26,026 nucleotides of DNA from DATLFA01 sp039934635 (GCA_039934635.1 JBDTLT010000058.1:1-26026); one strand, 5' to 3'; positions 8,242-16,804 are shown, counted from the first letter of the stretch. Notes: generated by a model from the sequence alone, not told the origin. A program made the numbers and translations.

Positions 8242-9144
8242 ATGAGTGTCACTGTCTCGATGTTCTGCTCGCACGTCGAACCGATCGTTGGTGCACGCGG
8301 TGAACGATTGGTGGAGCTCGCGACATTGATGGAGCAAGCCGGCGCGGATCAGATCGTCTTCAGCGAGCATGTAGTGCTCGGACGCGATCTCGAGATGCAT
8401 GGCGGCGCGGCGTTTCCGTTCCCGGTCGACCACAACTATCCCGAGCCACTCATCACGTTGGCGGCGATTGCCGGCGCGACGCGACGCTTGCGACTGTCGA
8501 CGGGCATTCTCATCGCGCCGATGCGTCCCGCCGTGTTGCTGGCCAAGATGGCCGCGACGCTCGACATGATCTCGGGGGGCCGGTTCGATCTCGGCCTCGG
8601 TGCAGGATGGCACGCCGCCGAGTTGAGATCGGCGGGTGTCGACCCGGCCAATGCGATGCAGGTGCTCGACGACACGCTCGGCGCCTGTCGCGCGTTGTGG
8701 GGCGGCGGGCCGGCATCGTTCTCTTCGCCGTCCGTCTCCTTCGACGGTCTTCACTGCTACCCGCAACCGGCCAGTGGCGCCGACTTGCCCGTGTGGCTCG
8801 CCGGGCCTTGCGCGCCGTCCACGTTCCGGCGCATCGCTCGGCTCGGCAATGGTTGGGTGCCGTTCGGCAATGTGACCGCCGATGCCATCGCACGCGGCTC
8901 GGCCCTACTCGACGACGCGGCGGCCGCGGCAGGTCGCGACCGCTCGTCGTTCGGCATACGGGCCTCGTTGCCCATCGGCACGGGCTCGCCGCGCGAGCGG
9001 CTCGACTACGCGCTCGCCGCCGCCCCCGAGTTCGTCGCCGCGGGTGCGACCGCGCTGCAGCTACCGCTATCGCGGTTGGCCGACGACTTCGACACGGCGT
9101 TCGAGCTCACTTCGATGGCGGCGCGCGAAATCCACGCGCTCTGA
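8242..9144 (+). CDS. LLM-class F420-dependent oxidoreductase
   Basis: A 300-residue TIM-barrel flavin/F420 oxidoreductase of the bacterial luciferase-like family. Typical features are the N-terminal strand and helix with GADQIVFSEHVVLGRD, the TGILIAPMRPAVLLAKMAATLDMISGGRFDLGLGAGWHAAE core (residues ~92-132), and a C-terminal PVWLAGPCAPSTFRRIARLGNGWVPFG segment. The GxG-rich SGGRFDLGLGAGW motif is diagnostic. Members in actinobacteria mostly use coenzyme F420; use of F420 rather than FMN is an inference from lineage. The ATG at 8242 is supported by a TAGGGT box 7 nt upstream; the open frame extends further 5' but without family sequence. It ends 8 bp from the convergent amidohydrolase gene. 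The substrate is unknown. Confidence 0.9.
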   Translation: MSVTVSMFCSHVEPIVGARGERLVELATLMEQAGADQIVFSEHVVLGRDLEMHGGAAFPFPVDHNYPEPLITLAAIAGATRRLRLSTGILIAPMRPAVLLAKMAATLDMISGGRFDLGLGAGWHAAELRSAGVDPANAMQVLDDTLGACRALWGGGPASFSSPSVSFDGLHCYPQPASGADLPVWLAGPCAPSTFRRIARLGNGWVPFGNVTADAIARGSALLDDAAAAAGRDRSSFGIRASLPIGTGSPRERLDYALAAAPEFVAAGATALQLPLSRLADDFDTAFELTSMAAREIHAL

Positions 9145-9152
9145 GCGGTGCT

Positions 9153-10262
9153 TCAGATGGTGATGCCGTAGAGCTTGGCCACGTTGTCGTGGACGATCTT
9201 GCGTTGATCGGTGGCCGAAAGCCCGGCCAGGTTCTCGTCGATGAACTTGCGTGAGTGCGGGTATGTCGACGCGAGGTGCGGGAAGTCGCTCGACCACATG
9301 ATGTTGTCGACACTCATCGTCGACGTGGTCGATGCGAACATCGGGTCTTCGATGAAGGTCGCATAGAACTGACGGTTGAAATAGTCGCTGGGCTTCATCG
9401 GCAGGTTTACCGGTGACATGGTGTGCAGCTTTTCGTGCAGCTGGTCCATACGCCACAGATGGAACGGGATCCACGCGATCTCGTTCTCGGCGGAGATGAA
9501 CTTGAGCGTCGGGAACTTCTCGAGCACGCCGTGGATGATGAGATCGGTCATCGTCCGAGCGACTTCTTGGTAGAGCAAGATGCTGCGGAACAACATGTCG
9601 CCGCGCGCCGGGTCAGAGTTTTGCCGCTTGGACGTGAGGCTGTGCAACGACATCTTCATGTCGAGGTCTTGCGCGGCGGCCCAGAACGGTTCGTATGCCG
9701 GATGGCTGTATGGCAGGTCTTCGGGCGGCTCGGCCCAGATCATCGCGCCCTTGAGTCCTTTGGCGGCGATGCGCTTGATCTCGGTGACGGCGCGCGGTAC
9801 GTCGTCGAGCGCGATGAGGCCGATGCCGATGAGTCGATCGCGGCTTTCGCTGCAGTAGTCGGCGGCCCAGTCGTTGAACGCCCGAAAGCACGCGTCGCGC
9901 AGATTGCCGTCCTCGAGTGAGAACAGCTGCATGCCGTAGGACGAGTAGAGGACTTCGGCGATGACGCCGTCGCTCTTTTGCGCGTCGATGCGGGCGCGTG
10001 GATCACGCACATGCTGGGGCACCGTCTCGTAACCGCGCTCGAGCACCTCGGGGAGATCTTCGGGCGCAGTGCCGGCGGCGAAGAAGCCACCACCGGTTGC
10101 CGGCAGCAAGTCTTCGCATACGAGGAAGGTGCCGCGCTTGCCGTTGAGCTCGGTGACGAGCCGCGGCGCTCGGTCACGGAACTCGGCGTCGACGCGTTCA
10201 CGCCACATTTCGGGCGGCTCGACGAAGTGCGAATCGGCGGAGATGATCGCGTTCGATGTCAT
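9153..10262 (-). CDS. Amidohydrolase-2 family metal-dependent hydrolase (COG2159)
   Basis: A 369-residue TIM-barrel hydrolase or decarboxylase. The N-terminal metal motif is ISADSHFVEPPEMW (Asp10, His12). His in KMSLHSLTS, the segment LEKFPTLKFISAENEIAWIPF, and the catalytic-type aspartate in NIMWSSDFPHLAS follow in the family order. The length is normal for the family. It resembles the gene at 15624-16742 more closely than the one at 6435. An AGGG lies 9 nt before ATG 10262. It is transcribed toward the LLM gene, tail to tail. Known relatives include decarboxylases of hydroxybenzoates and of 2-amino-3-carboxymuconate semialdehyde; the exact reaction here cannot be read from sequence. Confidence 0.9.
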   Translation of the reverse strand: MTSNAIISADSHFVEPPEMWRERVDAEFRDRAPRLVTELNGKRGTFLVCEDLLPATGGGFFAAGTAPEDLPEVLERGYETVPQHVRDPRARIDAQKSDGVIAEVLYSSYGMQLFSLEDGNLRDACFRAFNDWAADYCSESRDRLIGIGLIALDDVPRAVTEIKRIAAKGLKGAMIWAEPPEDLPYSHPAYEPFWAAAQDLDMKMSLHSLTSKRQNSDPARGDMLFRSILLYQEVARTMTDLIIHGVLEKFPTLKFISAENEIAWIPFHLWRMDQLHEKLHTMSPVNLPMKPSDYFNRQFYATFIEDPMFASTTSTMSVDNIMWSSDFPHLASTYPHSRKFIDENLAGLSATDQRKIVHDNVAKLYGITI

Positions 10263-10472
10263 GTCGATGATCCCTAGGGGGTGAGCTGGCGGATGGGAAG
10301 ACGGTAGCCGCGGCGGCCCGCCGGAGGCAGACTGGCCTGGTGTTCTGCCGAAAACCGTTGGTTTTCCACAGCGGGCGTCACTCGTATGCGGTGACCAACA
10401 CCACCGGTGCCATCCGCCACAAAGATGACCACCATCGCTCGAATAGGGGTAAGACCTTTGAAACCACTACGC

Positions 10473-10478
10473 AAGGAG
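10473..10478 (+). promoter_or_regulatory. Ribosome binding site of the PRC-barrel gene
   Basis: AAGGAG lies 5 nt before ATG 10484. It decides the start against the in-frame upstream ATG at 10340, which has no such site. Confidence 0.85.
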
Positions 10479-10483
10479 TTCAC

Positions 10484-10783
10484 ATGTCTGCTTCAGAGAT
10501 GGGACAAATGACCGGCTGCGCAGTCATCGATCCCGATGCGCAAAAGGTCGGCACCGTCAAAGACGTGGTCTATGACGATCGCACCATGGAGATGCGCTGG
10601 GCAGTGGTCGAATACGGCCTCACGCATCACCGCACACTCGTACCGGCATCGCAGCTGTACAAGTCCGAAGACGGCAACGTGGTCACGATGTTGCACAAGG
10701 ATTTCATCAAGCGCGCACCGCGACTCCACGGCGAAGTTCCGTTGACGGCCGAATGCGAGCAGTATTACGGCAGCGACGCCTAG
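10484..10783 (+). CDS. PRC-barrel domain protein
   Basis: A 99-residue single-domain protein. Residues 8-80 fit the PRC-barrel fold: TGCAVIDPDAQKVGTVKDVVYDD, then MEMRWAVVEYGLTHHRTLVPASQLY, with the terminal VVTMLHKDFIKRAP strand. PRC-barrel domains are small beta-barrels found in RimM, photosynthetic reaction-centre H subunits and stress proteins. A strong AAGGAG Shine-Dalgarno (10473-10478) lies 5 nt before ATG 10484 and fixes this start over the upstream ATG at 10340. The 220 bp before it hold no other gene. The function of stand-alone members is poorly known; a role in stress or RNA metabolism is only a guess. Confidence 0.85.
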   Translation: MSASEMGQMTGCAVIDPDAQKVGTVKDVVYDDRTMEMRWAVVEYGLTHHRTLVPASQLYKSEDGNVVTMLHKDFIKRAPRLHGEVPLTAECEQYYGSDA

Positions 10784-10788
10784 CTATC

Positions 10789-10843
10789 AGTGCGGCTCGG
10801 CCGCAACGGCTACCTAGTGCGGCTCCGCCGCCACGGGTTACCT
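10789..10843 (+). repeat. Duplicated hairpin element after the PRC-barrel gene
   Basis: Two adjacent imperfect copies, 10789-10815 and 10816-10843, each begin AGTGCGGCT and end TACCT. Each holds a perfect 5-bp GCGGC/GCCGC hairpin with a 3-nt loop (10792-10804 and 10819-10831), although the loop base and flanks differ. The element starts 6 bp past the PRC-barrel stop codon and ends about 45 bp before the next gene. It could serve as a terminator or a small repetitive extragenic element. Confidence 0.65.
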
Positions 10844-10887
10844 CTGCGCCAGGACGTCGTGATGATGTCCTGACGTAGGGGGTCGAT

Positions 10888-11847
10888 ATGAGTGAGTTCA
10901 GCCATCCGGCGACGCCGATCATGTTCAGCATGTCGGTCACGCCGATGGACAGCCGGGGGCACCTCGACGAGGCTCGTATCAGGGCGCACTTGCGACGCCA
11001 GATCGATGCCGGCGTCGGTATCTATCTCGGTAGCGGCGGCTCGGGCGAAGGTCACGCGCTCACCATCGACGAGTTGGCACAGCTGTATCGCATCGGTGTC
11101 GACGAGTGCAAGGGCAAGGTGCCCGTCTACTGCAACCCGCCCGAGGCGCGTTCCGCCAACGAGATGCTCGCGAAGTCGCGTCAGGCCATCTACGCCGGCG
11201 CGGACCTCGTGCAGTTCTACCAACTCGATGCCGGTCACGGTCGCGTGCCGGTGCTCGCCGAGCAAGAGATGTACTTCCGCGATCTCCTCGAGCAGATCGA
11301 CCATCCCGTCGGCATCTCGATCCACGCAGCAGTCGGCTACCTCGCGCCGTGCTCGCTCGTGACCAAACTGTGCCACGAGTATCCGCAGATAAAGTTGGTG
11401 AACATCCCGTTCGGCCCGTCGATGAGCTATCTCGTCGAGTTGAAGAACACGATCCCCGACACCATCAAGATCTACGTCGGCATGCACAACGTCCTCAGCG
11501 GGCTGGCCTTGGGTGCGTGGGGCGCACAGGTGACCGAAACCAATCAGGTACCGCATCTGTGTCAGGCGATGATCGATGAGTTCGTCGCCGGGGATGTCGC
11601 CCGCGCCGCCGAGACCTATGCGCACGTGTTGCGCCTGACCGATGTCATCGACATGGGGCGGCGAGTGTCGGCCGACGGGCCCAAGGCGGCGTTGAAGGCG
11701 CTCGGCTTTGACGTCGGCGCGCCACGGCACCCACGCGTGCCGGTCGACGACGCGACGGTAGACAAAATGCGTTCGGCCTTCGCCCGCCTCGGTACGCTCG
11801 AACTCGAAGCCGAGGCAGCCGCGCGCCGCACCGCGCGCCAGCGCTGA
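10888..11847 (+). CDS. DapA/N-acetylneuraminate-lyase superfamily protein lacking the Schiff-base lysine
   Basis: A 319-residue (beta/alpha)8 protein with the superfamily layout: an N-terminal MFSMSVTPMDSRGHLDEARIRAHLRRQIDAGV strand/helix, and a GSGGSGEGHALTIDE loop (49-63) equivalent to the GTTGE motif. A gapless alignment from Pro140 (HPVGISIHAAVGYLAP) against E. coli DapA puts Ser144 in place of the conserved Tyr133 and Asn172 (KLVNIPFG) in place of Lys161. The nearest lysine is Lys169. Normal aldolase chemistry is therefore doubtful. A GGGGG tract lies 5 nt before ATG 10888. The dioxygenase gene follows 27 bp downstream and then the MFS gene, so this is probably a three-gene operon. A lyase or hydratase of a small carbonyl compound, or a binding protein, is possible. 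Confidence 0.82.
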   Translation: MSEFSHPATPIMFSMSVTPMDSRGHLDEARIRAHLRRQIDAGVGIYLGSGGSGEGHALTIDELAQLYRIGVDECKGKVPVYCNPPEARSANEMLAKSRQAIYAGADLVQFYQLDAGHGRVPVLAEQEMYFRDLLEQIDHPVGISIHAAVGYLAPCSLVTKLCHEYPQIKLVNIPFGPSMSYLVELKNTIPDTIKIYVGMHNVLSGLALGAWGAQVTETNQVPHLCQAMIDEFVAGDVARAAETYAHVLRLTDVIDMGRRVSADGPKAALKALGFDVGAPRHPRVPVDDATVDKMRSAFARLGTLELEAEAAARRTARQR

Positions 11848-11874
11848 GGCTGCGGGGGATCGAGGGGGCGAACA

Positions 11875-12774
11875 ATGGCGACGAGGGGGGAGCACAGCAC
11901 CGTGCGGGCGCGGCGACTGCCCGGCGCGCCGTTCGGGGCCTCGGTCGACCTCGCTCGCGGATCGGGCCCGCTCGGTCCGTCGGTCGCCCACGTGCTGCGC
12001 GATCTGCTGGCGCACCACCATTTGTTGGTGTTGCGGGGCGAGTGGAGCGAAGCCGAACACATCGACCTCGTCGGTTGCTTCGGCCGCGTGCTCCCTCAGG
12101 GTCCGCGCGTGGTCGTCAACGATCATCCGGTTGGTGAGCTGCCGCTCGTGACGTTCGTGTCCAACATTGCGGCCGTCGGTGGTCTCGGCCCATTCGAGCT
12201 CGCTTTCCATCACGATCTCGCACACGTCGCCACGCCGCTCGGGGGACTGTCGCTGTACGCGGTCGACGTGGCCGATGGTCAGGCGCCGACGCGATTTGCC
12301 AACGGCCATCGCGCGTATCTGCAGCTGCCGCCGCAACTCCAAGACCGACTCGTCGGCCTGCAGGGGCTGTTCGCCGCCAACTACACGACGACCAGCGACC
12401 AGGCCGCGTCAGCGCGCGACGTACGCGACGCGCTCCATCCCACGTGGCCGCGCACGGTGCACCCGGTCGTGGTGCCGCACCCCGTCACCGGCGAGTCGTG
12501 CGTGTATGTGAACGAAATGATGACCGTCGAGATACTCGGGCTCGACCGCGCCGATGGTGACGCGTTGCTCGACGCGTTGTTCGAGCGGCTCTACGACCCC
12601 ATCAACATCTACGAGCATCATTGGCAGAATGGCGATCTCGTGGTGTGGGACAACCTGGTCGTGCAACACGCGCGGCAACGGTTGCACGAGACCACGCCGC
12701 GCACGCTGCGCCGTGTGGTGTTCGGTGAAAAGACGCCCTGGGAGCAATGGCCGTATCCGGTGGCCGCGCGGTGA
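11875..12774 (+). CDS. TauD/TfdA-family Fe(II)/2-oxoglutarate dioxygenase
   Basis: A 299-residue member of the TauD/TfdA family, cytoplasmic non-haem iron enzymes that couple 2-oxoglutarate decarboxylation to substrate hydroxylation. The facial triad is visible: the HxD motif His112-His113-Asp114 in AFHHDLAH and the distal His265 in WDNLVVQHAR. A 2-oxoglutarate-binding arginine is likely Arg279 or Arg280 (RTLRRVVF). The N-terminal LLAHHHLLVLRGEWSEAEHIDLVGCFG matches the family. A GAGGGGG Shine-Dalgarno (11862-11868) precedes ATG 11875. The stop codon overlaps the next GTG. Substrates in the family include sulfonates, aryloxyacetates, carnitine-like compounds and sulfate esters; none can be chosen here. 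Confidence 0.9.
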   Translation: MATRGEHSTVRARRLPGAPFGASVDLARGSGPLGPSVAHVLRDLLAHHHLLVLRGEWSEAEHIDLVGCFGRVLPQGPRVVVNDHPVGELPLVTFVSNIAAVGGLGPFELAFHHDLAHVATPLGGLSLYAVDVADGQAPTRFANGHRAYLQLPPQLQDRLVGLQGLFAANYTTTSDQAASARDVRDALHPTWPRTVHPVVVPHPVTGESCVYVNEMMTVEILGLDRADGDALLDALFERLYDPINIYEHHWQNGDLVVWDNLVVQHARQRLHETTPRTLRRVVFGEKTPWEQWPYPVAAR

Positions 12775-14174
12775 GCGACGCCGGTGCCGCGACGATCTCT
12801 CGCCACACGTGGTCAGTGCTGGTTCTCGCATCGATGTGCACGTTCATCTCTTCGCTGAACGCATCGATCATGAGCGTGGCCTTCCCCGACTTGCGCCGCT
12901 CGTTTCCCGATGTGTCGGCGGCGCAGCTGTCGTGGGTGCTCAACTCGTACACGATCGTGTCCGGCGCGACCCTCATCTTGGCGGCAGTCGCGTGCGAGCG
13001 ATTCGGCCGCAAGCGGATGTTGTTGCTGGGCGTGTCGATCTTCACTGTCGCCGGCACTGCCTGTGCGCTCGCGCCCAACCCGCCGTTGTTGATCGCGGCG
13101 CGCGTGGTGCAAGCCGTCGGTTGGTCGCTCATCACTCCGGCGACGATCGCGGTGTTGCTGGCCGACGTGCCCGTCAACCGGCGCTCGACGGCAATCGCGA
13201 TGTGGGCGGGCATCGGCGGTATCGCGACCGCGGTCGGCCCGTCGCTCGGTGCCATGGTCGTCGACGTCGGCACGTGGCGCTGGGCGTTCTGGATCAGCGT
13301 GCCGATCGGCGCCATCGTCGTTGTGCTCGGCGCGCGCGTCTTCCGTGAGAGTTCGCCCGAGGAGATGATCAAGGGACCGCTGCCCGATCCGATCGGCGCG
13401 TTGGCGTTGATGGGTGGTCTCACGCTGTGGATCCTGGGCCTCATCAAGACGCCGACGTGGGGATGGGCCGATGGCCGCACCGCCGGTTCGCTCGCGCTGG
13501 GCACGTTGTTGATCGCGTACCTGCTGTGGCGCTCGGCCCACGTGCGCAATCCCATGCTCAACCGACGGTTGCTCGGCTATCGCAACATGCGGCTCGCGGC
13601 GCTGATGTCGATCGGCTTTGGCACCGGTTTCTTCGCGATGTCGCTCGGGCTCGTGCTGTTCCTCGTACAGGTGTGGGACTACAGCGTCGTGCAAGCCGGC
13701 GCGCTGGTGACTCCCATCGCCGCGACCGTGACGTTGCTGTCGCCGTTCTCCGGTCGATGGGCCGACCGTCTCGGGCATCGAGTGATCGCGGTGCCCGCCG
13801 GCATCTCGTGGTGCGCCGGTTCGTTCTGGCTGCTCGCGTTCGTCGACGGCACGCCCGACCTCGCACGCGTGTGGTTCCCCGCGATGTTCATGCTCGGCAT
13901 CGGGTCGGGGTTGGCCTGGCCGACCATCCACGGCATCCCGGTCATCGGCATCCCGAGGAGCGAGCTCGGCTCCGCGGTCGCCACCAATCAGACGGTGCTG
14001 CGGGTCGCGGCCGCGCTCGGCGTCGCAATCGCGATCACGCTGATCTCGGGCGAGACCGGCGCGGCCGCGCTCACGCCGTTCCAACATCTCTTCATCCTGA
14101 TGGCCATCAGCGGCATCTTCCTGTCCGCGATCGCCGCGTTCATCCGCACCGCCCCCGCCACCGTCATCGACTGA
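12771..14174 (+). CDS. MFS transporter, DHA2 (EmrB/QacA) drug-exporter type
   Basis: A 467-residue polytopic membrane protein of the major facilitator superfamily, DHA2 branch with about 14 helices. The first helix region reads LVLASMCTFISSLNASIMSVAFPDL, the D/R-rich loop FGRKRMLLLG follows helix 2, and motif C (GPSLGAMVVDVGTWRWAFWISVPIG) in helix 5 is typical of antiporter-type exporters. GTG 12771 is chosen because it overlaps the TGA of the dioxygenase gene (GTGA), indicating translational coupling; the earlier ATG at 12747 would overlap that gene by 28 bp. As the last gene of the operon it probably exports or imports the substrate or product handled by the dioxygenase and DapA-like protein (inference). 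Confidence 0.9.
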   Translation: MSDAGAATISRHTWSVLVLASMCTFISSLNASIMSVAFPDLRRSFPDVSAAQLSWVLNSYTIVSGATLILAAVACERFGRKRMLLLGVSIFTVAGTACALAPNPPLLIAARVVQAVGWSLITPATIAVLLADVPVNRRSTAIAMWAGIGGIATAVGPSLGAMVVDVGTWRWAFWISVPIGAIVVVLGARVFRESSPEEMIKGPLPDPIGALALMGGLTLWILGLIKTPTWGWADGRTAGSLALGTLLIAYLLWRSAHVRNPMLNRRLLGYRNMRLAALMSIGFGTGFFAMSLGLVLFLVQVWDYSVVQAGALVTPIAATVTLLSPFSGRWADRLGHRVIAVPAGISWCAGSFWLLAFVDGTPDLARVWFPAMFMLGIGSGLAWPTIHGIPVIGIPRSELGSAVATNQTVLRVAAALGVAIAITLISGETGAAALTPFQHLFILMAISGIFLSAIAAFIRTAPATVID

Positions 14175-14202
14175 CCCGCCCAAAGCGGTGGTTTCGCGGG
14201 GC

Positions 14203-15627
14203 TCAGAGGTTGGGGCGGGTGAAGGGGAAGGCGGCCTGGAGGCGGGCCGCGACGGGGAACAGCGCGGCCTCGTCGAAGTGGCGGGCGACGAGTTGCACCG
14301 ACAGCGGGAGTCCGTCCGCGTTGACGCCACACGGTACCGACAGCGCGGGATGACCGCTGATGCTGGCGAGCGCGAGGAAGGGCAAGCCGCCGTAGGTGAT
14401 GCCGCCGTGCTCGGCGGGCGGACGGCCGGCGACGGTGGCCGGCGGCTGTTCGTGGGGCCACGCGACCACGGCGGTCGTGGGAAACATCACGACGTCGGCC
14501 GTGTCGAGTTCGTCGTCGAGTTGCGCCCGCACTTGCTTGGCTTCGTAAACCGCACGGGTGTAGTCGGCGGCGCCGAGACGGCGTCCGGCGTCGAGGAATT
14601 CGCGCGAATAGGGCGCAAGTTCGTCCCAGTGCGCGTCGGCAATGTCTTCGAGCCGGCCGAGCACCGCACCGGCGATGAGATCGAACATCACGAAGAACGG
14701 GTGCCGACCGGTGATGCGCAGCGTCGACTCCCGCACGGACAAACCCGACTGTGCCAACGCGCCGGCGGCACTCTGCAGCGCGGCAGCGATGTCGTCGTCG
14801 ACCGCGCCCATGCCGAGATCGGTGCCCCACGCGACGACCGGCCGCGCATCGGTGGCGCGCGCCGCATCGAGGTAGCGAGCTGTCGGCTGGCGCGACGAAG
14901 TCGGGTCGGCGGGGTGATGCCCGGCGATGATGTCCATCATCAGCGCGAGATCATCGACGGTCCGCGCCATGGGGCCAACTGTCTCGCTCGGATGATCGGC
15001 CAGCCGCGCGCTCACTTCGCACGGGACGCGTCCGTAGGTCGGCTTGAGCCCACTCACGCCACACCATGCCGCCGGCAGCCGGATCGACCCGCCCGCGTCG
15101 CTGCCGAGACCGATGGCGCTCATGCCCGCCGCGATCGCGGCAGCGGTGCCGCCGCTCGACCCGCCGGTGGTGCGCGTCAGATCGTGCGGATTGCAGGCGC
15201 GTGGCCCGAACATGGTGAAGGTCTCCGCAGCCAACCCGAACTCGGGCGTGTTCGCCTTGCCGATGACGATCGCGCCCGCATCGCGCATGCGGGTCACCGT
15301 GGGCGCATCGTGATCGGGCACGTTGTGTTGATGCACGGCCGAGCCGTGCGTGGTGCGCAACCCCGCCGTGCCGATGAGATCTTTGACGCAAAAGGGCACA
15401 CCGTGCAGCAGCCGATCGGTCGGGTGTTCGTCGGCGTAGGCCGCGTCGCGTCGCGCTTGTTCGGCGTTGACGGTGATGAACGCGCCGACCTTGGCGTCGA
15501 GTGCGTCGATGCGGGCAAGGGTCGCGTCGACGAGCTCACGAGCCGAGATCTGGCGCGAACGGACGAGTTCGGCCTGCTCGATGCCGGACAGCCAGAGCAG
15601 GTCTCGATCGACGGTGGCCTTGCTCAT
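14203..15627 (-). CDS. Amidase-signature family amidase
   Basis: A 474-residue amidase-signature (AS) enzyme related to GatA, nicotinamidase-type and aryl-acylamidases. The Ser-cisSer-Lys triad is complete: Lys82 (VPFCVKDL), cis-Ser157 (TTGGSSGG) and nucleophile Ser181 (GSDAGGSIRLPAAWCG). The spacings of 75 and 24 residues match GatA. The Ser/Gly-rich region and SGLKPTYGRV are family hallmarks. It is not a GatA subunit by context: no gatB or gatC is nearby. The start ATG 15627 overlaps the stop codon of the upstream amidohydrolase gene (ATGA), so the two are coupled. Together they could hydrolyse an amide and then process the resulting acid; the substrate is unknown. Confidence 0.92.
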   Translation of the reverse strand: MSKATVDRDLLWLSGIEQAELVRSRQISARELVDATLARIDALDAKVGAFITVNAEQARRDAAYADEHPTDRLLHGVPFCVKDLIGTAGLRTTHGSAVHQHNVPDHDAPTVTRMRDAGAIVIGKANTPEFGLAAETFTMFGPRACNPHDLTRTTGGSSGGTAAAIAAGMSAIGLGSDAGGSIRLPAAWCGVSGLKPTYGRVPCEVSARLADHPSETVGPMARTVDDLALMMDIIAGHHPADPTSSRQPTARYLDAARATDARPVVAWGTDLGMGAVDDDIAAALQSAAGALAQSGLSVRESTLRITGRHPFFVMFDLIAGAVLGRLEDIADAHWDELAPYSREFLDAGRRLGAADYTRAVYEAKQVRAQLDDELDTADVVMFPTTAVVAWPHEQPPATVAGRPPAEHGGITYGGLPFLALASISGHPALSVPCGVNADGLPLSVQLVARHFDEAALFPVAARLQAAFPFTRPNL

Positions 15628-16742
15628 GATTCACCGAACCGGTAGATGCGCTGGGCGTTGCCGGCGAGGATGGCGTGGCGCTCGTCGCTCGGCACGCCGG
15701 CGAACGTGGCGTTGATGGTCTTCCACGAATACGGCCAGTCGGACACGATGTGCGGATAGTCGTTTGACCACAGCATGCGTTGCACGCCGACGCGATGGCG
15801 GTTGTCGACGGCATAGGTGTCGGTGACGAACGCGGCCGGAAAGTGCCGTTGCATGTACTCGCTCGGCAGCATCTTCAACCGTTGGTTGCGCAGCGCCGCG
15901 TGCGAGTGGCGCAGGTAGTTGTCGTCGGCCTGTTCGGCGAAATACGGCAACCATCCGCAATCGACTTCGGTGAGCACGATCGTCAGCGACGGAAAGCGGT
16001 CGAGCACACCGGAGAAGATGAATTGCAGCATGCGGTTGGGCGCGTCGTAGAAGTGCACCGTGCCGGGCAGCGCGGTTGCCTTGAGCTCGCGTGGCATCTC
16101 GTTGGCGAGTGACACGTGGATGGTCAGCGGCTTGCCCGACTCCGCAATGCGGGCCCATACCTTGTCGTCTTCGGGCTCGATGTCGAGGGTGCCGTTGGGA
16201 TAGCAGCGCAACAAGAATGCCCGGATGCCCGGCAGTTCGGACACCCGATCGATCTCGGCCAGCGCCGCGTCGACGCCACGGTGAGGGATGATCGCCACGC
16301 CGCCGAGGCGGTCGGGCGCGTGGGCGGCGAACTCCGCCACGAAGTCGTTGTAGGCCCGCACCATCTCGAGATGCACGGCATCGTCGGCGACGCCCGAGAT
16401 CCACTGCGAGATGCCGCTGGGGAAGATCACCTCGGCGTCGACGCCGTCGAGGTCCATCTCAGCGATGCGCGCCTTGGGGTCGTAGCTGCCGGCGTTGATC
16501 TCCTCGAAGCGACACCAGCGGCCGAGGTCTTCGGGGCGACGACCCGCGCACGACCCCCACCCGAACGCCATTGGGCGCTCGGCGCTCGCCATGACCCACG
16601 CATCACCCTCCGCCAGCGACTCGATCCGCGGCACGGCGTCGCGCACCTTGGCAGACACCCGTGACGTCCACAGATCACCTGGTTCGTTGTAGTGCCCGTC
16701 TGCGGAAATCAACCGGTACTGCTGGCCTGCAGTCGTCGTCAT
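15624..16742 (-). CDS. Amidohydrolase-2 family metal-dependent hydrolase (COG2159)
   Basis: A 372-residue TIM-barrel hydrolase. The metal motif is ISADGHYNEPGDLW (Asp15, His17). A conserved stretch DPKARIAEMDLDGVDAEVIFPS follows, then a histidine in LTIHVSLA and the aspartate of MLWSNDYPHIVSDWPYSW near the C-terminus. An AAAGGGGG Shine-Dalgarno (plus-strand 16747-16754) lies 4 nt before ATG 16742. It is divergent from the flavoprotein gene across 62 bp and coupled to the amidase gene behind it. It is the third COG2159 gene in 10 kb and probably belongs to a separate pathway from that at 6435. Family reactions are hydrolysis or decarboxylation; the substrate is unknown. Confidence 0.91.
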   Translation of the reverse strand: MTTTAGQQYRLISADGHYNEPGDLWTSRVSAKVRDAVPRIESLAEGDAWVMASAERPMAFGWGSCAGRRPEDLGRWCRFEEINAGSYDPKARIAEMDLDGVDAEVIFPSGISQWISGVADDAVHLEMVRAYNDFVAEFAAHAPDRLGGVAIIPHRGVDAALAEIDRVSELPGIRAFLLRCYPNGTLDIEPEDDKVWARIAESGKPLTIHVSLANEMPRELKATALPGTVHFYDAPNRMLQFIFSGVLDRFPSLTIVLTEVDCGWLPYFAEQADDNYLRHSHAALRNQRLKMLPSEYMQRHFPAAFVTDTYAVDNRHRVGVQRMLWSNDYPHIVSDWPYSWKTINATFAGVPSDERHAILAGNAQRIYRFGES

Positions 16743-16804
16743 GTGGCCCCCTTTGCCGTGTCTGTTCTAGTGCATGATGTCGGGATACAGAAAGGCATGG
16801 CCAA

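Noticed and set aside
10810..12342. A 510-codon minus-strand open frame opposite the DapA-like and dioxygenase genes
   Set aside because: It lacks recognisable motifs and is antisense to two genes with family signatures and Shine-Dalgarno sites.
14174..14220. Terminator between the convergent MFS and amidase genes from ACCCGCCC (14174-14181) and GGGCGGGT (14213-14220)
   Set aside because: The loop is 31 nt, one arm lies within the amidase coding end, and there is no T-run. Too weak to list.
12813..14330. A 505-codon minus-strand open frame opposite the MFS gene
   Set aside because: The composition is almost entirely Arg/Asp/Gly/His with no domain pattern, a usual G/C-rich antisense artefact. 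The plus strand encodes a clear MFS protein.
14188..15645. A plus-strand open frame spanning the amidase gene
   Set aside because: It is the antisense shadow of a gene with a complete Ser-cisSer-Lys triad.
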